Shown here: one piece after another, positions 39,743 through 51,027 of the stretch
Numbering within the stretch: the first letter of the stretch is position 1
Layout of the letters: every line of letters begins with the position of its first letter
Source: Adiantum capillus-veneris
Taxonomy: Eukaryota > Streptophyta > Polypodiopsida > Polypodiales > Pteridaceae
Length of the DNA stretch: 64,000 nucleotides
NCBI GenBank assembly: GCA_014529385.2
Contig: CM043943.1
Span: 103,574,355-103,638,354 of the forward strand
Direction: 5' to 3'
The notes under the pieces: generated by a model
The model's input: the letters and a program-made list of their open reading frames with translations, nothing else
What the model was told of the DNA's origin: nothing
Databases searched by the model: none
Translations under genes and position numbers: made by a program

Positions 39743-41840
39743 TCACACATCTTTGTTTGCATCAAATACACCAATCACACCATCTACTTCATCCATACCG
39801 GAGCATTTTGAAGATATCTCCCATTCCATATCATCATCATTGTCAACTTCTGTAGCTATAGACTCATGGGTTTGGATGACACCATAATAGTTTTGTGCTG
39901 CTCTTGTTGCAATCTTCACTGGCTTATGGATAAGTCTCATGTTGTAGAAAACATAGACCAAATTAGTAGCCCACTTAGGGTGAAGCCGGTTTTGTTTCTT
40001 GGTATGCATAAAGTCAAATGCCGACCATTCTCTCACAAATTCCACTTGATGCTACAACAAATAAGAACCTTACTACAATGTGTTGCAGCTCCACTTTATC
40101 CCCACTATACGCATTCCGCCATAGAGGCTCACTTGTGTGTGAGATGGCATCTATATGCCATGGACCTTGGAACATACCAACTTTATTAGCATAATCACCT
40201 CATTGATAAAAAGCAGTTTTCCCATCCCCCTATCCCAATAGTTGAGAGCACACTGTTTTGAAGTCGGTTATGTATTCTTTGTTGGCCAATTATTGATGCG
40301 TTTGGAATTTGGGATCCAATACAAATGCAACACCATGCAATGACATATGCAGTTTCACCCATCGCTTGTTGGCAGCTGTGATTATGGAAGTTTTGTCCTT
40401 TGCACCAAAGCCAACATGCTCTCTTACTTTGCATAATGCCTCTAACGTATACCAATAAACTTGACCAAAGACGAAAGAGTCTTTGTCAATGTTTCACAAA
40501 GGATCTACAAATGGTTTGGCCAGAGTGATAATCCTCTCTACATTGCACCAAAAAATTGGCGATTTCATAAGCTATGCACATCTTGTAGGTGCCTCCTGGT
40601 AGTTGTGATACTTGCTGAGCCATGCATACCATTGTCTATCAGTTGTAATTTCAATCAAAGCAGATTTCACTTCTTAGAAGGTGGCAAGAACATAGTATGC
40701 TGTAGCAAACATTGTTGCACAAAATATATGTAAAGGTTTATGGGGTGATTATGCTCAAACAAGAACATACAAAAATTAGTGCTATCTAATAAATTTCACC
40801 ACATGTTTTGCATCCATTAGAGTTTGTTTTATGATGACCGTTTCACCAAATTATTTTAACAACAAATTAAGAGTATGTGCTACACATGTCACCCAAGTAA
40901 TCTCTTTGTACTTAACTTGGATAGCCCTCCCTGCAGCCTTGTAATTGAATGGGTTATCTGTGATGATTGTAGTCACATTATTTGGACACCTGACCTTGCT
41001 ATGGCACACTCGTATACCCTTGCTAGATAATCACTGGTCTTCTCTTTCAACAAGGCATCAATGGATTCTACAAACATGGACCCTCTAGGGTTGATAAGCA
41101 TCACATTGATTAGCATCTTCTTCTTTTGACTGTCGGTCCATCCATCCAACACTATAGGGCAACCATATGCAAGATCAAAGTTGCACTTGAGGATGGCTTT
41201 GGTACTGTCTTTCACTTTATCTATATACTCTATGCACATGTTATTGTAATCAGAAAGGACAAGCCATTTCTTACCTATGCTCATTAAAGCATCTTGAAAT
41301 ATGGGGTTGCACATAGCATTGAATGGTATACCCCATGCCACAAAAGCTTGCGTCCATTTCAATTGCAATTTAAGCAACCATTGCTTATCTAAGCTTCATA
41401 AAGAATCTTTTCATTGGGTGATGCTTTACTAACTTTAGTTGTTCTAGGATTTGCTGCTGCTGACGTTGAAGCATGCCCATGAAAAGGAGTTGACTGAGGA
41501 GTATGATCGCGTAGGCACATGCTCCATTCACTCATTGGGCATCAAACATTTCAACATCCGTTGCAACTTGTTTAGTAGCAACGCTTTCTTTTTAGATGCA
41601 AGAATTTGCCTTGCTATGCAAGCATACTTTGGCAATGTAGCATGAATATTTCTTGGCGGAGTTGTACACTCCAACACATTGTTAGGGACTTTAAACATAT
41701 TCTCTTTGATTCTGGTCACATTACCACTGAACTCGTGGCGGCAGGTCTTGCATTTCAATTGAGATGTATTCTTCCTGGTGCACAGCTCGTGGACATAACT
41801 CTACTCATGTCCTTTCACCATGCTGCACAAGGATAATCTG
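39743..41840 (-). pseudogene. hAT transposase relic (BED finger, DUF659, hAT dimerisation)
   Basis: In order on the minus strand, a BED-type finger comes first: CKTCRHEFSGNVTRIKENMF at about 41695-41755, where the first zinc histidine is Asn. DUF659 is at 41377-40973 with IVLDGWTDSQKKKMLINVML. Then TIITDNPFNYKAAGRAIQVK and WVTCVAHTLNLLL (about 40985-40850), typical of plant hAT transposases, follow. The C-terminal dimerisation block is FDFMHTKKQNRLHPKWATNL (40045-39743). Many stops and frame changes separate the blocks. Terminal inverted repeats and an 8-bp target duplication were not identified. Confidence 0.88.
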
Positions 41841-43235
41841 TTGGCAGATGAATTTAATGTTCTAGCAACAAAAAATTCACCTAACAATTTTGAGGTAAAA
41901 AACAATTTGAAGCAACAAACTACACAAGCAATGCTCTATCAATCAATCTAGTGATAAAAAACTGTCCACATTATCAATTAAAGTCACGTTACATTATCAA
42001 TTAACAATAAGCAATGATAGTCTTATTATTCTTCATGTATAAACTCAAATCAATCAAATTATCTTTCCAAACTCAAAATAACTTCATCACTTAAAATAAA
42101 ACATTTAAATCACAATGGTCACAATGCACTAAATTGATTTATCTAAAGTGGAAAATTTTGGTTTTTACACATTATGATAATTGATAATCTTAATCACTAT
42201 TTAAAAACAATACAAATAAATCCCATCATTTCACGTTGCACTATATTGATTTATCTAAAGAGCAAGCTTATAGCTTTCACACATTACGATAATCAATAAT
42301 ATTAATCAAGTCTTGCAATTGATCCTCATTGTAACATGATAATTAATTGCAGTCATTGATGATTGCCATATCTATGTGAAGTGTGAACATGAAGTTCTCA
42401 CACTCCATGATAGATCTTTAAGCGCTTATCTATCTGTAATTGCTGCACGTGTACGATCACATAGTACAATAGATATAGCGATCCAAATAAAGATAATTAA
42501 ACGTCAATGTATTTGGACATGAGATTCCTAAATTTTAATTCTAGTGCTCGAGCATAGTGTGATGGCTCTACACAAGACAAAAAAAATTATATTTATGTTC
42601 ACTTTGAGGTGAGAAAACATTTGCATGTCAAAATCAAACATAGACCTAAATAAAATTGAACTCTATTCTATTATATTTTGGAGATTCATTACCTCGTGTG
42701 AGAGTACACTCTGCACACAACAACAAACTCTAAATTATATCACTAATTCACTTCCTTATGTCAATAAATTGAAAGTGACTCCTATAAAATAAACACCTTG
42801 TATGACTGAGAGTCTGAGCTCTACACAACATACAAAGCTTACAAAATTTGACCCTTAAAAAAAAAATCAATCAAATTTTAATTGATTTTAAAGAAATGCA
42901 GTTTTAAACTATTCACTAGATTTCAAATGATTTTGAATCAATTATTTTTTTCATTTTCTGACATGGATTACCTTTTGTGATGAATAATGACCTCAACAAG
43001 GCGTGTTGCCGCTATCTAAAGTCTTTTTTTCAATCATTGCATTCTTTGATCCCAAAAATACTTTGTACGAAGTATTTTTTGATCGAAAATATTTTTGATC
43101 AAAAAACTAAGAAAATATACGGGAGGCCAATTTTGCTGATGTGGCACCATATAAAATGGTTATATAATTTGGATCTACAAATAATAAGCCCGTTTTTGGC
43201 GTATTATATGTTTCTTGAACAATGAATAATGCTAC
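41841..43235. other. AT-rich stretch with internal duplication
   Basis: No gene. A sequence of about 80 bases is present twice in direct orientation (about 42128-42208 and 42234-42310; shared TTGATTTATCTAAAG and CACATTA(T/C)GATAAT). The part 43060-43145 resembles 39250-39340. Confidence 0.6.
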
Positions 43236-43604
43236 TTAGGGTGCATGCCCCCATTTCTCAAGGGCCAACCCACAACCATTGCTAGCAGAGGACATGATGA
43301 CGTAGGCCACCTTTGTCTCCAACAAGAGAGAAGGGATGGAGGCGGCACCTGAAGCTAGAAATAAGGGAGGCCAAAGCAGGCATTGGACATGCAGGGGGGA
43401 TGAAGCATTTGGATAACCTCCACTGGGGAACTTCTCCACCTCAATGGCATCACACCACCTTTGTAGACCATGAAGCACATCAAACCAAATGTGCCACTTG
43501 TCGTAAACAACCCTCTTGAGCCCCCCAACTCTTGGCTTCTCATAAGCGCGACCACTTACTGCACAAACCCTACCCTTCTTCTTGATGCTAATACATACAC
43601 CCAA
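43236..43604 (-). CDS. unrecognised ORF, 122 aa
   Basis: An open frame, GC-richer than its surroundings, with basic N terminus and a Pro/Leu/Ala-rich middle (WPPLFLASGAASIPSLLLE). It has no known domain, and its start overlaps the MITE at 43600. Expression is uncertain. It may be a fragment of a larger decayed gene. Confidence 0.25.
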   Translation of the reverse strand: MGVCISIKKKGRVCAVSGRAYEKPRVGGLKRVVYDKWHIWFDVLHGLQRWCDAIEVEKFPSGGYPNASSPLHVQCLLWPPLFLASGAASIPSLLLETKVAYVIMSSASNGCGLALEKWGHAP

Positions 43605-43713
43605 TCACAATTGTGTGTTTGAAAAAAAAAAAGTGTTTTAGGTCTTGCATAATTGTCATAGAGAGGTGTTTAGAACTTAGTTTCTTTCTTGCAAAAATCA
43701 CAATGGTGAGTGA
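43600..43713. mobile_element. short MITE with palindromic ends
   Basis: Left end CCAATCACAATTGTGTGTTTG and right end CAAAAATCACAATGGTGAGTG (both slightly palindromic and mutually inverted) enclose an A/T-rich core. The same terminal design appears at 54378-54541. Confidence 0.55.
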
Positions 43714-44109
43714 ACTATATATATCTCCATCTTGCAAAAATCGAGGAAATAATTTTTGCCCTCTGAAGAGGAGGAACTGGGACAAGTGGAATTGGGTCAT
43801 TTTCTCCACCTCAATCAGTAAGTGATCATGGATATTGACTAGCCATTAGAAAAAAATTGGACTCAAATTTGGGCCTTGTGAGAAATGCCATGTCAAAGTA
43901 CAGAGAGATAATAAAAAATTCATTTAAACCCTTTTTCACACATGTTTTCTAAAATCTGGATATCTTATTCATGCAAACTAAGTTTAGTAAAAAACCCAAA
44001 AAAGTATTCCAGTCATGATAACACTTCACTGTGCGCGGCGGCTACTGAATTCAATGCCGAATATCTCAATCTTTTGCATTTTTGAAAAATAAGCTCTATT
44101 CTTGGCTTC

Positions 44110-46144
44110 CTTATTTCCCCCCATTCCCTCTTGCGTTCTCTCACGTGCACACAATATTCAAATTGCCATTCTTCTATCGCCCCCACCTCCTTCTGTACAC
44201 AGTTTCAATCAGTCATTGTCTCAGTCAACACTTGTAGCTTCTCCACGAAAACTTCTATGAGGCATAGGAGAGATGTGTATCACATGCACATAGAGCTCTC
44301 ACGAGAGTATGAAACCCCTCTGCAAGAAAAACAAACAACAGACACTTTTTGAAGCTTCGAAGGAGAACTCAAGATCATAGGGTATGAAAAATGTGGACCT
44401 TTGGCTGGACAAAAAATGTATCCAAAGCATCCTGTCACAAAATCCACTCCATCTTTTAAGGATATTACATCCTTAGTGAACTATGTTGTAGATGGCCACC
44501 GTGGCTTGTATGGCTAAGCTAAGCAATTGACTGCAAGAAATGACGTTCTGCAATAAGAGAGAGATATAGTATACATCGAGAATGTCCGCTTACACCAGAA
44601 AGTCATGCAATGTGCTCAATAGGTTGAAGGTAGCAAGGAGACCATCAAGGAGCTTACACAACAACTCAAAGAAAAAAAATAGTGCTAGGTCTTTGCCAGA
44701 GAGAAAGAAAACTAAGAGACATCGAGGACTTGGAAATTGGCTCGGGAGGAATCAAGAAAAGAGTGCAAGCCATCAAGTGAGCGCATCTATCCTTCTTAGG
44801 TTTATATTCATCAACCTTTACATCTCTTACTACTAACATGCTTGTGCAAATCTTTGCTTCACCCTGACAAGGAAGTGGAGCGCAGTAGCACAACCACCTC
44901 CTTGGCCCATTACCGCCTCATATTGAATTGCAAAAACATAGCTGGCCTCTTGGATGATAAGCGCTATGGTAAGATCATTGCTAAACAGCTTGACAGCCTT
45001 TTATAGGAGAACCAACTCTTTGCTCATGGGACGTTCAATCAATTTTGGATGAAGCTGGTATATCCAATAAGAGATATGCTGCCATTTTTAAGTATGTAGA
45101 ATCATTTGCAGTGTTGTTCCACTAGAAAAGGGTTTTGATTCCTAACTCCTCTTACTTAGGTCTATGAAAAGACATGTCAAAAAGTTCCGCATCGAGCACA
45201 TGCTACTTCCGAATCCTTTCTCTATTCAAAAAACAATATGGGAAGTCGACGAGGAGGTGCTTCAAAAGCTAGGAAATCCTTTCTGCATTGAATCAACATA
45301 CAGATTGCCAAAAGGAGAAGAAATGGTCTATGACAATTATATTAATATTTTTTAATGATATGATCGCACTGTAGTCATACATTGTGCATTTGTTCGATGT
45401 TACTCCTGGAGAGTGCAACATCGTCCTGAAGTTTGTCATCAAGCTAGATGAGTGCGAGCTTGTAAAGGAGACAAAGGTTGAGCGAGGTCACAATCACAGT
45501 TATGAATAGAGCGCTGGATGCAAGCATTGGACCAAATGATCCTAAACTTTAGTGTGCAATCTGAGCACAACATTTTCCTTCTTGCGACGTTCAAGGTGCG
45601 TAAAAGTTATGTTTCACCCGAATGCTTTCAAATGTGTATTATCAAAAGTTCAAAATTATTCTTTTAGGTGTCCATTGAGAACTTTGATATATTGAATTGG
45701 GTTTTTCATCAAACAAACATACTAGAACCAATAAGCAATAGAGAAATGGAAAGAAATTGGATTGGATGGCATGGGATCCTACGATAATGTAGAGTGGCAC
45801 ATGGATGGAGACGTAAAAACATTAAAATGCATGTACAATGTTTCCAAAAGAGCAACAAGCAAAAACTCTTTCTTGTATTGCATGGGAGGGATTCACATCC
45901 TTGACAAACCATTTTCGAGAAGAGCTATGGATAAGCATCTGCGCGACCCTAACTTTTGAACCATTTTGGATATCCCACTATCTTACACATATGCACAATG
46001 CATGCACTTTGTAGAATAACAAGAAAACTAATGTTTCTCTACATTTGCTTTGCCTGGACCACTCAATCTCTCTCTGCAAAGAAAAGGACAATCTCAGCCT
46101 TAGAGACGGCCTTCTCAAAAATGGGTTTGCATGGAGGACATGTT
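44110..46144 (+). other. unrecognised gene-like relic, 5' part
   Basis: A chain of plus-strand blocks in changing frames: MRHRRDVYHMHIELSREYE (from about 44257), a coiled-coil-like region (about 44580-44700), QSILDEAGISNKRYAAIFKY (about 45028-45090), NWIGWHGIL (about 45755) and EWHMDGDVKTLKCMYNVSKR (about 45790). They look like one decayed multi-domain protein. I know no family for certain. Confidence 0.35.
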
Positions 46145-46317
46145 AAGATAGACTAGAATGAGAAGAGATAAAAAAAAATGGCCGAGATGTTCCAAAGAAT
46201 CTGTCCATTGGTGGTGTGAAAGCCCAATTCCTCCTTTCAGTGCCCACAACTGGATGACAATGCAAAAGCCAAAGTGCAAAAGAAAGACAAGAATTACAAT
46301 ACAATAGGTGGAAAAAT

Positions 46318-46944
46318 TTGCACAATGCTGTAGTTGACCATGCAGGCAATGGTGCAGCAAGGACTCGCAAAGCAAAGGTATGGAAAACCTTGGATACAAT
46401 TTTCAAGTTTTGCAAATTGAACTCATGGACTGATGGTGGCGACTATACAAAATTCCAAGAAGCTGTGGAGACCTTCCACAAGACATTCATAAGTGCGTGG
46501 ACAAATCAACATATTACTGAGTACATGGTACTATAACAGTGGTTTGATGACATGATAATCTTTTGAATTGAGAATACTCATCCTTATAATGTCTGCATGC
46601 TTTGTGTGTAGCACATTATCGGTAATCACATGCCTTGGTTTGCAAGGCAATATGACAGATTGGGTGTTTGGTCTACACAGGGCATGGAAAAAACCCACCA
46701 CCAAGCTTGTACAGGTTATTTCAATAACACTCGACATGGAGGTGTTGCGGAAAAAGAAAATATCTTAGAGGAGCTACACCAATGGACGTATCAAAAACTA
46801 ATACATAGGTCACATTGCAAGGAACAAGTCAAACAAAGTTGGATTGGCCATGCGGTGAGATTAGCCAAAAAACGGCAAAGAAAGCAGATATGGGAGTTAT
46901 CATCTGGGGCTAGAAAATATGCGGATTGGCGGCTACAAAAATAG
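46318..46944 (+). other. unrecognised gene-like relic, 3' part
   Basis: Two longer frames (46318-46536 and 46630-46944). The second has MPWFARQYDRLGVWSTQGME, then KTHHQACTGYFNNTRHGG. These words read like a conserved protein, perhaps transposon-derived, and give the impression of a C-terminal domain continuing the relic that starts at 44110. The family is not identified. Confidence 0.4.
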
Positions 46945-47287
46945 CACGTGGGAAGGGTTTGGAAAACACCATTGCAAGTTATCCCATAACTCTCAGCCAT
47001 AACAAGATCCAAACACCAAACTTAATGTATCTAGAAGAATTGATGTAATTTCAGCTTTTCATATTTTGAATGATGGTTGCAACAAAATAAAATGCGGCAA
47101 GGCATTGATACTCTATCATTTCAACTTTTCATAATGTGAATGATGGTTGCAACAAAAAAGTACATTGCAAGACATTGTTACATAATCAATCTAACTTCGA
47201 TGCATAAAGAAAATACATTCCATTTATTTTTAATCATCTTGGAAATGATACAAAGTATTCTGGCCTCTTGCCTTTATCTAAAGGAAC
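46945..47287. other. no gene; short duplication
   Basis: The phrase GAATGATGGTTGCAACAAAA occurs at about 47069 and 47132 within a duplicated stretch of about 65 bases. Confidence 0.55.
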
Positions 47288-48840
47288 CTATTCCTCGTGC
47301 CTTAGTCTCTTTGAATAACGCATTTCGTCATTAGCATCCGTCACAAGCACATTGAGGTCAAGCAATTGGATCTCCTCAGATGCCTCAACTTGCGGGTCCT
47401 CTTCTATAAGTTGAATGATTGACTGATTTTGTTTCAGCAGATCATATTTTCCATATTGTGGCAACTGGCATGGGTTTGTGATTCCACAAGCTAGACCATA
47501 CGCAGCATGCGACAAAAAGTAGCAACTGCACACACCATACACAAAAATTGAGACTGCTGCTAGCAGTGTCACCTTGTTTGTGCCCCATGTGATGGCCACG
47601 CCTCCTAGATATCTTGAGAGTGTCTTCAGTACAAAAAGAAGGAATTTAGCCGTGTGCTCGGAGAAGCTGGAATAGAAGCAGAGGAAGTTTGGAGTGTTCA
47701 AATTCTCCAAGTTCATACCAAGGGAGGAATTCTTTCCTAAGTCTCCTTTACCTTGTCCACGGAGACGAGGAATGAACTTATCATCATAGACTACGATCTA
47801 TGAGAAATAAAAGCCAAGTGTTCGTATATACACATGAAACTCTCATCATAGAAGGAAGCAAAAAAATATTTACACAGCAGTATACTTCTGATTTTCATCT
47901 TCTTTGAGTACTGCAGCATTTCATAAGTCAAGTGTACTCTCATTTGTAGAGGATGAGGAAGGCATCAATGTCATTGATGGAGCAATTCTCCCCATCTTTG
48001 TGATTCCAAGCCTTTACTATACCGCCTTGAACTCCAACTCCATTGGAAGCGTCGCGGCATATGCGATTGCATCCTTGTATATCATTGCTAATGCCTCTAT
48101 TGGTTTGATAAACTTACCCGCTGATACACGAGCATCCATGAAAAAATACTTTTCATCAATAGGGTCGATTATACTATCATCCTCTTATAGATTTTGAGTA
48201 AATATAGCAAGGCAATAGTCCTCTCTCAAGTCAAATAGTTCCATGATGTCATTAAGCATTACATAATGATGATCACCGATGGGGATGCTCCCTCTGGCAA
48301 CTGAACACCTTCTGAAACACACAAAGCACCACTTGGTGGTTGCATCAACTCGTCACCAGTGACTAAACAATGACTGCTCTTGCTCTTGGCCTTCTCTGCT
48401 GTGTCCCGATGATCATCCAGATTAACATTCAAAAAGAGGATGAGCCCAGCATAGTATTCTGCAGCTTGATACTTTTGATTATGTACGGAACATCTGACGT
48501 CATTCTTGCAAGACTGCAGTGGAAACTTGAGGGTTCTCCTATAGAAAATATCTATACGTCTGATGAAACTCTGCAAGGAAATGTGACGCAGAAGCCAAAA
48601 ACTCTTGCAATGAGAAGGCAAGGTTGAAAATAGCCTTGAATTCCTGCTCCCACTATTGAAGCCCAATTTTATAGACAAAATGGTACAGCTTGTCTTTGGG
48701 TTCCTCTCGAGCAAGGCAACTCCTCCTCTATCTTTCTCTAAAAGGGATCCATTTGTGGAGAGAGGTATGAAGGCACTAGATAATACTAGGGAGTATGAAA
48801 AGGGGTTTGACGGGCTTCCTCTATATAGACTCCTCAAGAA
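47288..48840 (-). other. unrecognised gene-like relic
   Basis: Minus-strand blocks. 48837-48259 (192 codons) contains YYAGLILFLNVNLDDHRDTA. After a frame change, LFDLREDYCLAIFTQNL and EKYFFMDARVSAGKFIKPIE follow (about 48240-48090). 47716-47288 (142 codons) has a possible membrane segment (VTLLAAVSIFVYGVCSCYFL) and an acidic tail. They may be exons or remains of one gene. No family is recognised. Confidence 0.35.
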
Positions 48841-49388
48841 ATTGACCAGGTTATTACAGCCACCCTTATGAGGGCATTAGTAAAGATGCAATGAATGAAA
48901 GAAAAAGATTGAGGAAATCTCAACCATCCCTATGACACATGTCCTAGTTGGGTGGGTATCATAGATATATAAAGCACCTTGATTTCACACTTCAAAACTT
49001 GCTCACATCTATACGAAGCAGGTATGAAGAACAAGAAGAGAGGAAAGACGAAGCTTTCCCAAAAGATGATGGTAGAAATGAAGGAGGTTGAGAAAATGCT
49101 AGTTGAGAAAAAAGCTCTTCAAAAGGAGCTGAAGTAGAAAAACAAAGGAAACTAGAAGGCAAAGACTAAGGAAAATAGAACTGCAAATATCGAGGACAAG
49201 AAACCACCAACGATAAATGAGGAAGAAGAATAATTGTAATGGACAAACAAGATAGTGCATCAATCACCTCTTAGTCTTGTGTAATGGAGTCCTTGAAGAT
49301 AATGCATGTCTTCATATCTTGTTCCTTTGTCTCTGTCTCTTTGTTTCTTTTTTTGGTTACTGATTATGAAGGAAGAGCTTTTATCAAA
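48841..49388. other. no supported gene; small charged ORF
   Basis: A 37-codon lysine/glutamate-rich frame at 49024-49137 looks like the start of a coiled coil and is followed by similar sequence after the stop. Not enough for a call. Confidence 0.3.
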
Positions 49389-50045
49389 ATGTGTTGCACC
49401 ACAATGCGAGTGGGAGATTTATGTCATACAACCGTTGATATGCTCGCCTCTGTAGCGACAAAAAAATGTCGCGCCACAACGCGATAGAGAGCTCTCTTCA
49501 TGATATGGATGGTCCCTATCGCGTTGTGATGCGACATCCAAATGTTGCACCACAACGTGCTAGGGAGCTCTCTTCACGATATGGTGGTTCCTACCGTGTT
49601 GTGATACGACATCCAAATGTCGCGCACAATGTGATAGGGAGATGCATCCACAATATGGGTGGTCCCTATCGCATTGTAACACAACATCCAAATGTCGCAC
49701 CACAATCCGATAGGGAGGTGCATCTAGGATATGGGTGGTCTCTATCGCATTGTGACAAACATCCAAATGTTACGCCACAACACAATAGGGAGGCGTGTTC
49801 ACGATATGGATGATCCCTATTGTGTTGTGGTGCGACATCCAAATATCGCACCACAATGTGATAGGGAGTATCTCCACGATATGAGTATCCCTATCGCATT
49901 GTTACATGACATCCAAATGTTGCACCACAATGTGATAGGAAGGCATCACCACAACATGGTTGGTCCCTATCGCATTGTGGAGCGACACTCTTTATTGTGT
50001 TGTGGCGTGCCATCAAGAGTATCGTGTCACAACATGATAAGGAGG
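49389..50045. repeat. tandem array of 75-bp hairpin units
   Basis: Units start at about 49513, 49588, 49663, 49739, 49814, 49888 and 49964 (spacing 74-76), with partial units before (49389 and 49452) and a diverged one after (49992-50043). Each contains an inverted repeat of about 54 bases: TCCCTATCGCGTTGTG on the left, CCACAACGCGATAGGGA on the right, joined through GACATCCAAATGTC. Between hairpins is a linker of about 21 bases resembling CACGATATGGATGG. Because the period is 25 codons, open frames with 25-residue repeats appear on both strands. I regard them as by-products. Confidence 0.9.
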
Positions 50046-50445
50046 TTTGGCTGCAGTACACTCCCGCTTCTCACGTTGTGTCACAAGGAGAGGGTTTGGT
50101 TGATCAAAGCCCATCCTATATTGCATTGTGCCACAAAAACCACATAGTCAACCTGGTGCCCCACTCAACATGCGGTATGCCACGTGTCCTTCATGCGGTG
50201 ATGCACTCTTTCCAATGATGATGAGAGACTCAATTAATTGTGGCCATCACCACATGCATATGCCACGTTTAGTAATGATGATGATGTCCTTGGTGCTTAT
50301 ATAATGTTTCTATTTCCATATATCCCACTATTATTTGACCTCTATCCTCACCTCCCAGAGTCAGTTTTTGTAACCTAACCTTCTCATTGCTCAATCTTCT
50401 TCTTCTTCTTTCCCACAATGCTTTCCAAGGTAAACACTTGCTTCC
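50046..50445. other. no gene seen
   Basis: Begins with sequence still faintly like the array (TTGCATTGTGCCACAA) and then becomes ordinary DNA. It may hold the former promoter of the histone-like relic downstream, but no TATA box is convincing. Confidence 0.4.
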
Positions 50446-51027
50446 ATGGCTTGCACAAACTAGACCACAAGAAAGGTTTACCCGCAAGACAAACAACCTT
50501 CATCCTCAAGATTTTCAGGCAAAAATATGCCTAATCTTTGGCTAACAATGTGTAGTTGGAGGTACGAGAAAAACCCAAACATTTTGCTTGAGATGCACAA
50601 ACTCGAGAGGCATATCTCTCTATCTATTCCTAAGTTACCCTTCCAAATAGTAGTTTGTCAGATTTGTGAGAATGCAAATTTGTATTTTTGATGGGCCAGA
50701 AGTGCGATGGGTTGCCTCCATGAGGCAGCGGAGGACTTATTGATTGAGCTGCTCCAAGACAGCTACGTCCTCACAGCTCATGCTCACAGAGTGACAGTGA
50801 TGCCCCGAGATATCAATTCTCTTAGGATGTTATGCTTCAGGTACGACAAGACACTTGCACCAGTCCATCTATTTGATAAGAGAATGGACAACATTTTGAC
50901 AATCCCTCCAGTCACCAAAGTGAAGGTGTACAATGTGAGCACCATAAAACACAAGTATGGCACACGTTTGAATGTGGAGCAAACCCAAGAGCTACTCGTG
51001 GAAGAACCTTCAATCGATTCAAAGTAA
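50446..51027 (+). pseudogene. histone H3-like pseudogene
   Basis: One frame from ATG 50446 reads M-A-C-T-N-stop-T-T-R-K, aligning with the H3 tail ARTKQTARK. The stop (TAG, 50461-50463) is where CAG (Gln5) belongs. The tail then diverges until a core with RYEKNPNILLEM (alpha-N-like), an insertion of about ten residues, and IPKLPFQIVVCQI, matching the H3 KLPFQRLVREI. A TGA at 50689-50691 stands where H3 has Arg, followed by WARSAM. Then come LHEAAEDLLIELLQDSYVLT and AHAHRVTVMPRDI, the helix 2, loop 2 and helix 3 words of H3. A C-terminal extension of about 60 residues (FRYDKTLAPVHLFDKRMD) is unlike H3. Divergence suggests a variant (CENH3-like or other) rather than a canonical H3. Both stops are explained by C-to-T changes. 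Confidence 0.8.

Noticed and set aside
49389..50045. CRISPR array
   Set aside because: The spacing is regular, but the spacers are themselves related and the repeats are long hairpins. The surroundings are eukaryotic transposons and no cas genes are present.
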